NCBI RefSeq assembly: GCF_000175935.2
Contig: NC_014838.1
Coordinates: 248,001 to 312,000, forward strand
DNA: 64,000 nucleotides
Source of the DNA: Pantoea sp. At-9b
Lineage (GTDB): Bacteria > Pseudomonadota > Gammaproteobacteria > Enterobacterales > Enterobacteriaceae
Direction: 5' to 3'
Shown piece by piece: positions 1-8,839 of this stretch. Position numbers and translations under genes: made by a program. The notes under the pieces were generated by a model. That model was not told where the DNA came from. It ran no database searches and worked only from the letters and a program-made list of their open reading frames with translations. How positions within the stretch are numbered: position 1 is the first letter of the stretch; every line of letters begins with the position of its first letter.

Positions 1-1
1 T

Positions 2-160
2 CCTGATGATGACCCCACTGGGATTGTGATTAATTCATCAATAAAACTCCGGGTCATGCAACTGGTGAACTTCTGGTATGACAATCGTGAACAGCCTGAA
101 GTGGTTCCCGATTTTTTCTTTAATGGCATCAGAAACTACCGGTTACAGCCAGGTACATAA
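2..160 (+). CDS. Head-tail connector protein (HK97 gp6-like), 3' end only
   Basis: The window opens inside a reading frame whose codons begin at base 2 and end at a TAA at 158-160, giving the last 52 residues. The visible tail contains a KLRVMQLVNFWYDNRE stretch, typical of the C-terminal helix of HK97 gp6-type head-tail connectors that form the ring between portal and head-closure protein. It is followed 11 bp later by the head-closure gene, the standard order in lambdoid siphophages. The N-terminus lies outside the window, so total length and start cannot be judged. Assignment rests on the short tail sequence plus gene order. Confidence 0.6.
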   Translation, partial: PDDDPTGIVINSSIKLRVMQLVNFWYDNREQPEVVPDFFFNGIRNYRLQPGT

Positions 161-171
161 AGGAGGGCGTA

Positions 172-510
172 ATGCAGGCGGGTCGATTACGTGATCGTGT
201 CACCATCAGTAACTTTACATCTACTCGTTCTCCTTCAGGTCAGCCGATTGAGCAGTGGTATGATGGGAAAACGGTCTGGGCTGAGGTCAGAGGCATCAGT
301 GGGCGTGAGTTAATGTCATCTGGCGCTGAATACGCAGAAGCAACAGTGCGCGTGTGGGTTCGCTATCGCAGTGATATTACAGCAGCATCCCGCCTGAATG
401 TTCTTACCGGCCCATTTAAAGGAAAAGTGCTGGAGGTTAGCGGTACTCCAATCCCTGATGATCGAATGACGATTTTGGAAATTCTCTGTAAGCAGGGGGT
501 GAAGACGTGA
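172..510 (+). CDS. Phage head closure protein (Phage_H_T_join family)
   Basis: 112 residues. The N-terminal MQAGRLRDRVTI followed by a WAEV strand and a later GRELMSSGAEYAE segment are hallmarks of the SPP1 gp16/HK97-type head-closure (head-tail adaptor) family. These proteins form the small ring that seals the DNA-filled capsid and receives the tail. The start has a good AGGAGGG ribosome site about 7 bases upstream. The stop overlaps the GTG start of the next gene (GTGA), which indicates translational coupling within the late operon. Length and position fit the family well. Confidence 0.85.
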   Translation: MQAGRLRDRVTISNFTSTRSPSGQPIEQWYDGKTVWAEVRGISGRELMSSGAEYAEATVRVWVRYRSDITAASRLNVLTGPFKGKVLEVSGTPIPDDRMTILEILCKQGVKT

Positions 511-953
511 TCGACACCAAACTGGATTTTTCCGGCCTGATGGATTTGAGCAATGATCTTATGGCGCTCAGTAAGGCTGAAAATCGTAAGGTGATGCGTG
601 ATGCAACCCGCGCGGCTGCCACCGTTTTTCAGGAAGAAGTTATCAAGCGTGCGCCAGTGAGAACGGGAAAGCTTAAGAAAAATATCGTTGTGATGACTCA
701 GCGCGATCGCAGCGGAAATATTTCCTCCGGCGTTCACATTCGCGGAACCAACGCCCGCACCGGAAACAGCGATAACAAGCTGAAAACCAAAGATTCACGC
801 AATGCGTTTTACTGGCGGTTTGTCGAGCTGGGTACATCAAACATGCCCGCCGTTCCGTTTGTCCGGCCTGCGTATGACGCAAGGCAGGAAGAAGCGGCAA
901 AAGTCGCTTTTGCACGGGCGAACCAGGCCATTGATGAGGCGCTGTCAAAATGA
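507..953 (+). CDS. HK97 gp10-like tail completion protein
   Basis: 148 residues, begun by a GTG codon overlapping the previous stop. A basic central stretch (APVRTGKLKKNI) and a downstream YWRFVELGTSNMPAVPFVRPA segment are the signature of the HK97-gp10 family. These proteins help complete the tail end that joins the head. The stop overlaps the ATG of the next gene by four bases (ATGA). Only the start codon is unusual; the coupling and family match make this start convincing. Confidence 0.88.
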   Translation: MIDTKLDFSGLMDLSNDLMALSKAENRKVMRDATRAAATVFQEEVIKRAPVRTGKLKKNIVVMTQRDRSGNISSGVHIRGTNARTGNSDNKLKTKDSRNAFYWRFVELGTSNMPAVPFVRPAYDARQEEAAKVAFARANQAIDEALSK

Positions 954-1297
954 CTGAGTCCCAGATTTATTCGCTCATTGGCGATCTGGCTGGTGGTCAG
1001 GTTTATCCCTACGTAGTGCCTCTTAACGCCCAGGGAGAACCTTCAGTATCACCGCCGTGGGTTGTATTCACTGTAGTAAGTGAGGTTTTTGGAGACACGC
1101 TTTGCGGTCCGGCAGAGGAAAACAGCACTCTTCAGATCGATGTATATTCCCGGACAACGGATGAGGCGCGGAGCATCCGGGAGCAGGTCGCCACCGCACT
1201 TGAGTCACTGCAATTCACCCAACTGAACAAAACGAACGGCTACGAAACGGACACCGGGTTATACCGGGCCACGCTGGAAATACAGAGCCAGCAATAA
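950..1297 (+). CDS. Tail terminator/completion protein (DUF3168 type)
   Basis: 115 residues. The opening residues (MTESQIYSLIGDLAGGQVYPYVVP), the PPWVVFTV strand and the central LQIDVYSRTTDEARSIREQV segment match the DUF3168/gpU-like fold that caps the growing tail tube and later binds the head connector. Translation is coupled to the preceding gene through ATGA. A hairpin with a T-run follows the stop and precedes the tail tube gene, which is translated at much higher level in such phages. Family assignment is from sequence pattern and position. Confidence 0.8.
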   Translation: MTESQIYSLIGDLAGGQVYPYVVPLNAQGEPSVSPPWVVFTVVSEVFGDTLCGPAEENSTLQIDVYSRTTDEARSIREQVATALESLQFTQLNKTNGYETDTGLYRATLEIQSQQ

Positions 1298-1316
1298 TTT
1301 ACCCTCTCAATAACGA

Positions 1317-1337
1317 CCGGCGAAAGCCGGTTTTTTT
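1317..1337 (+). terminator. Intrinsic terminator-like hairpin before tail tube gene
   Basis: CCGGC (1317-1321), GAAA loop, GCCGG (1326-1330), then seven T. It lies within the late operon just ahead of the tail tube ribosome site, so it would stop transcription unless the polymerase is antiterminated, or it may act as an mRNA-stabilising hairpin. Confidence 0.7.
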
Positions 1338-1352
1338 ATGCCTGGAGAAAAC

Positions 1353-1820
1353 ATGACCAGCAAATATGAAAAAACGCAGGGGATGACCATTGGCGTGTCA
1401 TCCGCGCCGGTAACGGTGGATGAGTTCAACGCCAGCACTTTTCCTGATGAGATCACCTTCCTGGAGGCACAGTGCGCCACGAAGGAAGTCACTTACACAG
1501 GTGGTCAGAAAAGTGACATTGACGTTACCACGCTTTGCTCTACCGAACAGGAGCAAACAAATGGACTGGCAGCACCGGCAGAGATGGCCCTTACCCGAAA
1601 CTGGGTAGGAGATGAAGAAGCCCGCCAGGCATTACAGACGGCCTACGACAACGATGAGTTGCGGGTTCTGAAAGTCGTTTTCGCCTCCGGCAACGGCTAT
1701 TACGCGCTGATTGAGGTACGTCAGAGTTCATGGTCGGCTGCCACGTCTTCAGTTGTCTCCGCCACCTACTCATTGCGCGTGCGTGGCAAACCGAAACCGA
1801 TTGTTGTGTCAGGTTCGTAA
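1353..1820 (+). CDS. Major tail tube protein
   Basis: 155 residues from the ATG at 1353, chosen because GGAG sits seven bases upstream; an in-frame ATG at 1338 lies inside the terminator T-run and has no ribosome site. The protein is beta-rich and begins with a segment typical of siphophage tube subunits (EKTQGMTIGVSSAPVTVDEF). It then has a loop rich in T/E/S and a C-terminal strand set (TYSLRVRGKPKPIVVSGS). It forms the hexameric rings of the non-contractile tail around the tape measure. The position directly upstream of the G/GT chaperones is the conserved one. Confidence 0.85.
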   Translation: MTSKYEKTQGMTIGVSSAPVTVDEFNASTFPDEITFLEAQCATKEVTYTGGQKSDIDVTTLCSTEQEQTNGLAAPAEMALTRNWVGDEEARQALQTAYDNDELRVLKVVFASGNGYYALIEVRQSSWSAATSSVVSATYSLRVRGKPKPIVVSGS

Positions 1821-1872
1821 GCGGCTTAGGCCGCTTTTCACCTCCTAAACCTATTCCATCCGAGATTCTGAA

Positions 1873-2277
1873 ATGTCGAAAACTGCACAACCGAAAGTTT
1901 CGCTTCGCGCTCTGGCGCTGGCCCCATCATCAGGCTTTCGCTCGAAAGTGGTCACTGTTCCTGAATGGAATGGTGCAAAAGTTATGCTTCGCGAGCCATC
2001 CGGCGAAGTCTGGATGAAATTCCGCGAAATCACGAGGCCACCTGAACCGCCGGAAGGTCAGGAACCGAAGAAGCTCACGCTACAGGAAGAGTTTATCCGC
2101 AACAAAAAGGCAGATGTGGTGATGTTCCTTGGCATCCTGCTGGATGAAGAGGGTAACCGCGTATTCAGCGATGAAGACGAGGCCACCGTATCAGAAATTT
2201 ATGGTCCGGTGCATTCCCGCCTGCTTTCTCAGGCGCTTGAACTCGGCCTTTCTCAGGAAGCCGCTGAGGCAAAGTAA
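1873..2277 (+). CDS. Tail assembly chaperone, short form (lambda gpG-like)
   Basis: 134 residues. This is the first of the two chaperone products made between tail tube and tape measure genes; such proteins coat the tape measure and recruit tube subunits. The sequence is charged with few recognisable motifs, as usual for the family. Its last codons (GAG GCA AAG TAA) contain a shift-prone A AAG at 2271-2274. The downstream -1 frame continues directly into a gpT-like domain, so a minority of ribosomes should read on into the GT product. Position and frameshift architecture are the main evidence. Confidence 0.85.
   Translation: MSKTAQPKVSLRALALAPSSGFRSKVVTVPEWNGAKVMLREPSGEVWMKFREITRPPEPPEGQEPKKLTLQEEFIRNKKADVVMFLGILLDEEGNRVFSDEDEATVSEIYGPVHSRLLSQALELGLSQEAAEAK
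2268..2274 (+). other. Probable -1 ribosomal frameshift site (GGCAAAG)
   Basis: Seven bases G GCA AAG lie immediately before the gpG stop. The -1 frame is open only from 2268 (an in-frame TGA lies at 2265-2267), so a shift to the T frame must occur between 2268 and 2277. The A-site AAG can re-pair as AAA. The P-site GCA to GGC re-pairing is poor compared with lambda GGGAAAG, so the site is atypical. Confidence 0.7.
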
Positions 2278-2564
2278 AAGAGCCGCTGACCTTCTTCCTG
2301 ATGTCGCTGGCGCTCCGTCTGGGGCGCACCCTCCATGAATTACGCGAAACCCTGACCGCCAGTGAGCTGAAAATGTGGCTGGCGTTTGATCGTATCAGCC
2401 CGATTGGTGACTGGCGCGGAGATATTCAGGCCGCTCAGGTGGTTACCGCTGTTCTGAATTCGCAGGGCGCTAAAGCCTCGATGTCAGAGATGGTTCTCAA
2501 GTGGGGCGTTACTGAAGAAGAGGAAGAGATCAGCGGCCTTGAAGAGTGGATGGGGGGATTATAG
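2268..2564 (+). CDS. gpT-like extension of the GT tail chaperone (made by -1 frameshift)
   Basis: After the shift the frame reads VKEPLTFFLMSLALRLGRTL and continues for about 98 residues to TGGMGGL-type acidic end (EEWMGGL). The LALRLGRTLHEL segment and the GDWRGDIQAA motif are typical of lambda gpT-type extensions that bind tail tube subunits. An internal ATG at 2301 has no convincing ribosome site, so the product is best read as the C-terminal half of a GT fusion starting at 1873. The frame relation is exactly -1. The fusion is inferred; protein data would settle it. Confidence 0.8.
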   Translation, partial: GKVKEPLTFFLMSLALRLGRTLHELRETLTASELKMWLAFDRISPIGDWRGDIQAAQVVTAVLNSQGAKASMSEMVLKWGVTEEEEEISGLEEWMGGL

Positions 2565-2632
2565 CGATTTGTAACATTTTTTATTTTCATGTTGTATCCT
2601 ATGAAAGCATTGTCAGTCATAGGGAAATAAAT

Positions 2633-2974
2633 ATGTTCAAATTCGCATTAATAATTATTCCAATAATATTTTTATCAGGCTGCAAACCTAGTGATAAAGA
2701 TATGGTCAAATTTGGTGAATCCTTAGTCAAGCAAACGCTTAAAGATCCAGAAAGTGCGAAATTCAACTCCTATTATCGTTCGTTTGGGGATGGGGTTGGA
2801 TATGTGTGTGGGGATGTTAATGCTAAGAATGCATACGGCGGCTATGTAGGAAGTAGAAAATACTATGTTCACCTGACTGTTAGAGACAATAAAGTTGTTG
2901 ATAATAGTACTGTCAAAATAATTGATGAAAACGATGATAAAGGTGATAGTAATTTCAGAAGCATATGCCAGTGA
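2633..2974 (+). CDS. Small lipoprotein, probable prophage moron
   Basis: 113 residues from the ATG at 2633, which has AGGG eight bases upstream; an in-frame ATG at 2546 lies inside the previous gene. The N-terminus is a lipoprotein signal with lipobox LSGC (Cys17). The mature part carries a DPESAKFNSYY stretch followed by VCGDVNAKNAYGGYVG, a pattern seen in many small exported bacterial proteins. The gene is more AT-rich than its neighbours, interrupts the chaperone-tape measure order, and is followed by its own terminator, which is the layout of a lysogenic-conversion cargo gene. A surface role such as superinfection exclusion is possible but unproven. Confidence 0.75.
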   Translation: MFKFALIIIPIIFLSGCKPSDKDMVKFGESLVKQTLKDPESAKFNSYYRSFGDGVGYVCGDVNAKNAYGGYVGSRKYYVHLTVRDNKVVDNSTVKIIDENDDKGDSNFRSICQ

Positions 2975-2982
2975 ATAAGTTA

Positions 2983-3002
2983 AGCCCGCAAGGGCTTTTT
3001 TT
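2983..3002 (+). terminator. Intrinsic terminator after the lipoprotein gene
   Basis: AGCCC (2983-2987), loop GCAA, GGGCT (2992-2996), then a T-run to 3002. It ends just before the tape measure ribosome site. Confidence 0.8.
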
Positions 3003-3013
3003 ATAGGTTAAAT

Positions 3014-6000
3014 ATGGCTACCCTGCGCGAAATGATTATCAAAATTTCCGCGAACTCCAGTTCATTTCAGACGGAAATTGCCCGCGCGTCGCGTATGGGC
3101 GCGGATTATTACAAAACGATGGATCAGGGCGGCAAAAAGGCCGCTGCCGCTGCACAGAATACCCGGCAGGCCATAGCAGAACTTAACTCGCAGTTGGCGA
3201 CGGTGCAGTCAACGGTAACCGGGCTTGCCGGTGCGATGGCGGGCGCGTTTGCCACCCATCAGTTGATCGAGTACGCCGACACCTGGAATCAACTGAACGG
3301 CCGTCTGCGCCTGGCCTCAACTTCAGCGGATGACTATGTCACCTCGCAGCGCACACTGATGGAAATCAGCCAGCGCACCGGCACGTCACTGGAAGCTAAC
3401 TCCAACCTCTATAGCCGAATCGCTCAGTCTCTGCGGTCGATGGGGTTTGCATCGTCTGACGTGGCGAAGGTGACAGAGACGGTTGCCACATCGCTAAAAC
3501 TCTCCGGTGCCAGCACCGAGGAAGCCAGTTCTGTAATCACTCAGCTAAGTCAGGCGTTAGGTTCCGGCGTTCTTCGCGGTGAAGAATTTAACGCCATTAT
3601 GGAGAATGGCGGACGTCTGGCGAAACTGCTGGCTGATGGCCTCGGCACTACCGTTGGCGGCCTGCGCAACATGGCGAATAACGGAGAGCTGACGACCGAT
3701 AAAATTGTGCCTCTGCTGACGAATGTTCAGGTATTGCGCAAAGAGTTTGAAACCCTGCCTGCATCCATCAGTGGGTCTTCTCAGAAAGTGCAAAATGCTT
3801 TTCTGGCATGGGTTGGCGGGGCTAACGATGCGGTTGGCGCGTCTTCGACTCTGTCAGGCATTCTTGACGGTCTGGCGAAAAACATCGATACGGTAGCCAA
3901 CACAGCCGGGTTGCTGGTGGGTATCGGGCTTACGCGCTATTTCGGCAATATGGTCGGCAATGTTGCGCAGTCAACGGCAGCGGTGATTTCTAACACCGCT
4001 GCTGAGGTGGCTCTCGCGCAGGCTCAGGTCCGAGGCGCTCAGATCAGTGTGGCCGCCGCACGGCAGACGCTTTATCGTGCGCAGCAGGCGAAAGCCGCAG
4101 CGGTTTCGATTGAGGCGCAGATTGTCGCCGAACGAAATCTGGCTGCGGCACAGTCCGGCCTAAGCAATGCGATCGCCGGGCGCACATCTGCTGTTACACA
4201 GTTAGCCAGTTCAGCTTCGGTGATGTCACGCCTTGGTGGTGGTGTATTACGTATCCTCGGCGGGTGGCCGGGGTTAATTATTGCGGCTGGCACTGCTCTT
4301 TACGGTGTATCCCAGCACATGGAGCAGGTGCACAATCAGGCGGTCGGATTTGCTAATAATCTGGATGAGATCAACAACAAGTTGCTGTCGATGTCAGTTC
4401 TGGGACTCAGAACAACATCTGATGATGCTCAGAACTCCTTGGCTGCGCAACTCAAGGATTTAACCGCGCTTGATAATCAGATTCAGGATGTTAAAGCCAG
4501 TCTGAATGCGATGCAATTGCTTGAGAAGCAATATGATGAGCATCCAATGCTGGCCCGAATTAATAACCTGATGTCTGTTGAAGAGCTTACACGCCGTCAG
4601 CAAGAGGCATCAAAAGAGTTGACGCGGCTGGAATACGCCCGCGAACAGGCAGCAGCAAAAGTTGAAGCAACCCAGAAGCTGGTCAACGATGCCAGCGATC
4701 TCGCAACGAAAAAGGCTGTTGAGCAGGCTGGAGCCGTTTCTATCCTGAAAGGGGCATATGATCTGCTTAATCGCTCAATGTCTGCGACTGCTGGCGCAAC
4801 CCCACCTCAGTATCAGGGGCCGATGGTCTCGACATCGAATGCGACACCGCAACAGCAGACCGCTCTGGAAAAGGCCCGGCGCGACAACGAGCTGGCAAGC
4901 CTGGATGGTCTGGAGAAGCTCCACCGTCAGTACCAGTACGAAGCTGATGATTTGAAGCTGACCGGCGCACTGTATACAACCTACGTCTACAACAAGGACC
5001 AGGCGGCTAAAAAGGATGCTGCCGCCGCTCAGGCCAAAAAGGACGGCACGGCGGCGACAAATGCGCAGAACAAGGCAGAGCGGGAGGCGGCAACGATCGC
5101 CGAAAACTATGCCCGCAAGATGGCCGATCTCAGTGTTGCTATTGAGGTACAGAAGGTTCGCGCAACGGAGGGAGAAAAGGCCGCTGATCTTTACGCAGCT
5201 GCGCATCAGGCCGGTACAAAGTGGACTCAGGAGCAACTTAAAGCAATCCGGGAGTCATCATCCGAGCTTGCCACATGGACACAGCGCGCTGATGAGAATG
5301 TGAAAAAGCAGCGCGATCAGGTTGAAGCCCTCAAAGACCTGACAGACGCCGCCCGTAAATACCGTGATGAAGCCGTTCAGACCACTGACACGGCTGGCAT
5401 GAGCGACCGTCAGCGCAGCCGGTATGATGAAACACAGCAGGTTGAGCGCGTTTTCGACAAAACCGACAAAGGTACTGCCGCCATTGCTGCGCGCCAACAG
5501 GCGCTGGATGCGCTGGAAAAGAAATATCAGGCAATTTCCGCGACGGAATCTGACTGGCTCAACGGTGTTTCGAAGGGCTATGAAAACTGGCTTGAGAGTG
5601 CCGGTAATATCTCCGGGACAGTGGCAAGCGGCATCACATCCACGATGGATAGCGCAATGGACAACATGGCCGCTATGCTGACGGGCAGTAAAGCCGACTG
5701 GAAAAGCTGGGGCTTGTCTGTCCTCCAGATGATCGCCAAAGTTGCGTTGCAGATGGCCGTGGTGAATGCCGTGTCCGGCATATTCGGGTCTGTCGCCGGA
5801 AGCCTGGGCGGTGCCGCTCTCGGCTCAGTTAGCGCGGGGGCTTCTTCGGCTGGCAGCGTGGGCGCGATGGGTATGTCTACCAGTTTCAGTGCCTATGATG
5901 ACGGCGGATATACCGGCAATGGTGGTAAACATGAAGCCGCGGGTATTGTTCACAAGGGTGAATTTGTTTTCACCAAAGAGGCTACCTCGCGAATTGGTGT

Positions 6001-6280
6001 GGCAAATCTCTACGACATGATGCGCGGCTATGCTGATGGCGGCTATGTTGGCGGAACGGTGCCTTATTCATCCGGGGTCAACCGCGCATCTGGCAACGGA
6101 AATATTAATATTCAGGTGGATGCGCCGGTAAGTATCTCGCAGGGAACTGACAGCGGCAGCGTGAGCAATACAAACACGGCAGCCGCTTCTAAACAGCTGA
6201 AATCCATGATGCTGCAAACCATAACGGATTGGGCGAGACAGGCCATTTCTCCCGGTGGCGTCCTTTACCGCTCCTCTTAA
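3014..6280 (+). CDS. Tail tape measure protein
   Basis: 1088 residues, the largest tail gene of the module. The N-terminal third carries the tape-measure domain (around residues 70-250, with the [16 protein letters not shown] and [16 protein letters not shown] segments). Long Ala/Gln/Lys-rich coiled-coil regions follow (about 330-400 and 660-830). Hydrophobic segments near 294-320, 406-432 and 906-942 could insert in the host membrane during DNA ejection. Such proteins set tail length and help DNA entry. Using the known rule of roughly 0.15 nm per residue, a tail near 160 nm is expected. It is placed between the GT chaperone (plus cargo) and gpM, as in lambda gpH. Confidence 0.93.
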   Translation: MATLREMIIKISANSSSFQTEIARASRMGADYYKTMDQGGKKAAAAAQNTRQAIAELNSQLATVQSTVTGLAGAMAGAFATHQLIEYADTWNQLNGRLRLASTSADDYVTSQRTLMEISQRTGTSLEANSNLYSRIAQSLRSMGFASSDVAKVTETVATSLKLSGASTEEASSVITQLSQALGSGVLRGEEFNAIMENGGRLAKLLADGLGTTVGGLRNMANNGELTTDKIVPLLTNVQVLRKEFETLPASISGSSQKVQNAFLAWVGGANDAVGASSTLSGILDGLAKNIDTVANTAGLLVGIGLTRYFGNMVGNVAQSTAAVISNTAAEVALAQAQVRGAQISVAAARQTLYRAQQAKAAAVSIEAQIVAERNLAAAQSGLSNAIAGRTSAVTQLASSASVMSRLGGGVLRILGGWPGLIIAAGTALYGVSQHMEQVHNQAVGFANNLDEINNKLLSMSVLGLRTTSDDAQNSLAAQLKDLTALDNQIQDVKASLNAMQLLEKQYDEHPMLARINNLMSVEELTRRQQEASKELTRLEYAREQAAAKVEATQKLVNDASDLATKKAVEQAGAVSILKGAYDLLNRSMSATAGATPPQYQGPMVSTSNATPQQQTALEKARRDNELASLDGLEKLHRQYQYEADDLKLTGALYTTYVYNKDQAAKKDAAAAQAKKDGTAATNAQNKAEREAATIAENYARKMADLSVAIEVQKVRATEGEKAADLYAAAHQAGTKWTQEQLKAIRESSSELATWTQRADENVKKQRDQVEALKDLTDAARKYRDEAVQTTDTAGMSDRQRSRYDETQQVERVFDKTDKGTAAIAARQQALDALEKKYQAISATESDWLNGVSKGYENWLESAGNISGTVASGITSTMDSAMDNMAAMLTGSKADWKSWGLSVLQMIAKVALQMAVVNAVSGIFGSVAGSLGGAALGSVSAGASSAGSVGAMGMSTSFSAYDDGGYTGNGGKHEAAGIVHKGEFVFTKEATSRIGVANLYDMMRGYADGGYVGGTVPYSSGVNRASGNGNINIQVDAPVSISQGTDSGSVSNTNTAAASKQLKSMMLQTITDWARQAISPGGVLYRSS

Positions 6281-6288
6281 CTCATCAG

Positions 6289-6308
6289 ACCCGCTACGGC
6301 GGGTTTTT
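6289..6308 (+). terminator. Intrinsic terminator-like hairpin between tape measure and M genes
   Basis: ACCCGC (6289-6294), loop TACG, GCGGGT (6299-6304) and TTTTCT. It directly precedes the gpM ribosome site. Confidence 0.75.
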
Positions 6309-6321
6309 CTTTGGGGTGAAA

Positions 6322-6663
6322 ATGGCAACTGACACTTTCGGCTGGTGCGTGCGGATTGGGGCAACCGAGACTGTCACGATCGCAACGTTACAGGCTCAGT
6401 TTGGTGACGGATATAAGCAGATTGCTGGAGTAGGCATCAACCAGACGATGGAATCATGGGATTTGTCGTGCAATGGCAAAGTTACTGATATGGCCGCCGT
6501 CCGTGCCTTCCTGAAATCACACGTCACCACGTCGTTCTGGTGGCAAAACCCCTGGGGCGAAACGAAGCTCTACCGGGTGAAATATGACTCTATCAAACCC
6601 AGCTTTCAGAACGGCCTGATAGCCGACATCTCCTTTACCTTTGAGCAGGCCTTCACATCGTGA
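6322..6663 (+). CDS. Minor tail protein M (lambda gpM-like)
   Basis: 113 residues from the ATG at 6322, preceded by GGGGTG; a longer frame back to 6229 would run through the tape measure gene and the hairpin. The sequence (DTFGWCVRIG, QFGDGYKQIAGVGIN, then WWQNPWGETKLYRV) matches the phage minor tail family of lambda gpM, a tail-tip component that binds the end of the tape measure complex. It is followed by L, K, I and J in the canonical order, so this call is secure. Confidence 0.9.
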   Translation: MATDTFGWCVRIGATETVTIATLQAQFGDGYKQIAGVGINQTMESWDLSCNGKVTDMAAVRAFLKSHVTTSFWWQNPWGETKLYRVKYDSIKPSFQNGLIADISFTFEQAFTS

Positions 6664-6709
6664 CATGTCACGGCGTGCAGTTTCGCGCATTCCGTTTATC
6701 AGGTGAATT

Positions 6710-7447
6710 ATGAGCTTTACGCAGGACCTACAGCAGCTTGAACCGGGTAGCCTCGTTCAGTTGATCGAGATTGACGGGACCAGCTTTGGCATGACCGATA
6801 TATTGCGATTCCACGCGCATAATATCGCCGAAACGGACTGGAAAGCCTTCGCATCTGACAATCTCCCGGCCATCATCTGGCAGGGTAATCAGTACGACCC
6901 CTATCCATACGAATTGCAGGGCGTGGAGCTGTCCAGCACCGGATCACAACCAACGCCAACACTGTCAGTCGGCAATGTGGGCAACTACGTTACATCGCTT
7001 TGCCTTCAGTATGACGATCTGGTCAAGGCAAAAGTCAAAATCCACACCACGCTGGCTAAATATCTTGATGCGGCAAACTGGACAGGCGGTAACACGAACG
7101 CCAGCCCGACAGATGAAAGGGTGCAAGTCTTCTATGTCAATTCGAAGAAAAGTGAAACCCGCGCCCAGGTAGATTTTGAGCTGTGTTCACCCTTCGATGT
7201 CCAGAGCCTGCAATTACCTTCCCGGCAGATCACGCCGGTCTGCACCTGGTGCATGCGCGGCTTGTATCGCTCCGGCACTGGCTGCGATTACAACGGCACA
7301 AACTATTTTCTGAAAGACGGGACGCCAACCGCCGATCCTTCACTCGACGTATGCGGGGGCAGGCTCAGTGATTGCCAGTTGCGCTTTGGATCTGAAAACC
7401 CGATGCCGTTCGGCGGCTTCCCGGCTGCAAATCTCCAGGGCAAATAA
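6710..7447 (+). CDS. Minor tail protein L (lambda gpL-like)
   Basis: 245 residues, tail-tip protein linking the distal tail tube to gpJ. Lambda gpL is known to bind an iron-sulfur cluster through C-terminal cysteines. Here cysteines cluster at 178, 181, 192, 215 and 222 (CTWCMRG, GTGCDYNG, DVCGGRLSDC), consistent with a retained cluster site; two more, 98 and 159, lie outside the cluster. The C-terminus FGGFPAANLQGK is the conserved end of the family. The gene is followed two bases later by K. Confidence 0.92.
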   Translation: MSFTQDLQQLEPGSLVQLIEIDGTSFGMTDILRFHAHNIAETDWKAFASDNLPAIIWQGNQYDPYPYELQGVELSSTGSQPTPTLSVGNVGNYVTSLCLQYDDLVKAKVKIHTTLAKYLDAANWTGGNTNASPTDERVQVFYVNSKKSETRAQVDFELCSPFDVQSLQLPSRQITPVCTWCMRGLYRSGTGCDYNGTNYFLKDGTPTADPSLDVCGGRLSDCQLRFGSENPMPFGGFPAANLQGK

Positions 7448-7449
7448 TC

Positions 7450-8169
7450 ATGCGTGAAAAAATCATGGACGCCATACGTGAACACGTAGCGGCGGAATAT
7501 CCTAATGAGGCATGCGGGGTGATTGTGCAGGTAGGGCAGTCGCAGGAATACATCCGCTGCCGGAATATTTCCGATACGCCGACAACGGATTTCACTTTGT
7601 CTCCTGATGACTTCTCTGAAGCTGAAAGCCAGGGTGAAGTGTTGATGATTATTCACTCTCACCCTGACGTGGTGCAGCTGATACCTTCCGAACTGGACCG
7701 CATTCAGTGCGATCACTCCGGCATTGAGTGGGGGATCATGTCATGGCCTGACGGAGACTTTTGCACAATCTCCCCACGAGGTGATCGCGAGCTGGCCGGG
7801 CGGCGCTGGGTGCTGGGGCATGCCGACTGCTGGACACTGGTCCGGGACTATTTCCGGCAGGAGCACAGCATCAGCCTCAACAACTGGTCAGTCGATTACG
7901 AATGGTGGGTAGACGGAAAAGAAAACCGCTATGACGATAACTGGCAGGCTGAAGGCTTCACAGAGGTTGATGCGACAGCCATGAAGCCGGGTGATGTGAT
8001 CATGATGCGGGTTCAGGCTCCAGTCACCAATCATGCCGCCGTGTATCTCGGCAATAACATCATGCTGCATCACGCTTTCGGCAATCTCTCCACGCGTGTT
8101 CCTTACGGTAAATATTATCGCGACCGGACCGTGCGGATTGTCAGACATAAGGAGCTGCTGAATGCTTAA
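7450..8169 (+). CDS. Tail assembly protein K (JAMM plus NlpC/P60 domains)
   Basis: 239 residues with two domains. Residues 1-115 form a JAB/JAMM metalloprotease-like domain: Glu20, His69-Ser-His71 and Ser80-x2-Asp83 are all present. Residues 120-239 form an NlpC/P60 peptidoglycan hydrolase-like domain with Cys127 (HADCWTL) and His195 (NHAAVYLG). Lambda gpK acts in tail-tip assembly; the hydrolase domain may open murein during infection. The gene overlaps I by eight bases. All catalytic residues look intact. Confidence 0.92.
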   Translation: MREKIMDAIREHVAAEYPNEACGVIVQVGQSQEYIRCRNISDTPTTDFTLSPDDFSEAESQGEVLMIIHSHPDVVQLIPSELDRIQCDHSGIEWGIMSWPDGDFCTISPRGDRELAGRRWVLGHADCWTLVRDYFRQEHSISLNNWSVDYEWWVDGKENRYDDNWQAEGFTEVDATAMKPGDVIMMRVQAPVTNHAAVYLGNNIMLHHAFGNLSTRVPYGKYYRDRTVRIVRHKELLNA

Positions 8170-8785
8170 GAAAATGATCCTGTCGGGCAGTCTGGCGAAA
8201 AAGTTCGGCAAGGTGCATCAGTTCCACGTAGCCGACCTGAAAGAAATGTTGCGGGCGATGTGTTCTCAGGTTCCGGGCTTCAAAAAATACCTCTCGAATG
8301 CGCATCTGAATAAGGTGCGTTTTGCTTTTTACAGCGGCGGGAAGAACATCGCGCTGGAAGAATTCGACATGTCCTCCGGCGCTACTGAATTTCGCATGAG
8401 CCAGGTGATCGAAGGCAGCAAGCAGGCTGGCGTATTGCAGATCGTGGTCGGCGCTGTGGCGCTGGTGGCCGCTTTCTTTACTGCTGGTAGCACATTAGCT
8501 CTTTGGGGGGCGTATTTAGGTACAACAACGGCGACCGGGCTAACTGTCACCATGCTCACCGGAATGGGCATCAGCATGATGCTGGGTGGCGTAGTCAGTA
8601 TGCTGACGCCACAGCCCAGCTATAACATCGGTTCAGCATCCAGCACTGACAACCAGCCAAACTATGCCTTTGGCTCCCCGGTTAACACGGTTGCGATGGG
8701 TTATCCGGTCCCGATTCTGTATGGCAGGCGTGAAATAGGCGGTGCCATTATCAGCGCGGGTATCTTCTCCAGCGACCAGCAGTAA
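8162..8785 (+). CDS. Tail assembly protein I (lambda gpI-like)
   Basis: 207 residues. The family pattern is clear: an N-terminal ubiquitin-like part, a hydrophobic glycine-rich middle (about residues 92-150, VVGAVALVAAFFTAG and MGISMMLGGVVSML), and a C-terminal GSPVNTVAMGYPVPILYGRREIGG motif. In lambda, gpI is needed for tail-tip initiation together with J, L and K but is not found in the virion. It starts inside the end of K. Confidence 0.9.
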   Translation: MLKKMILSGSLAKKFGKVHQFHVADLKEMLRAMCSQVPGFKKYLSNAHLNKVRFAFYSGGKNIALEEFDMSSGATEFRMSQVIEGSKQAGVLQIVVGAVALVAAFFTAGSTLALWGAYLGTTTATGLTVTMLTGMGISMMLGGVVSMLTPQPSYNIGSASSTDNQPNYAFGSPVNTVAMGYPVPILYGRREIGGAIISAGIFSSDQQ

Positions 8786-8805
8786 AAAAACGAATAAACC
8801 AGCAA

Positions 8806-8828
8806 GCCACCTTCGGGTGGCTTTTTTT
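8806..8828 (+). terminator. Intrinsic terminator-like hairpin between I and J
   Basis: GCCACC (8806-8811), TTCG tetraloop, GGTGGC (8816-8821), then seven T. It is the most stable of the hairpins inside the late operon. Confidence 0.8.
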
Positions 8829-8839
8829 ATGGGTGCGAT

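Noticed and set aside
2301..2564. Independent gpT-like gene starting at ATG 2301
   Set aside because: No ribosome site; the -1 frameshift from gpG explains the frame and matches the conserved phage arrangement.
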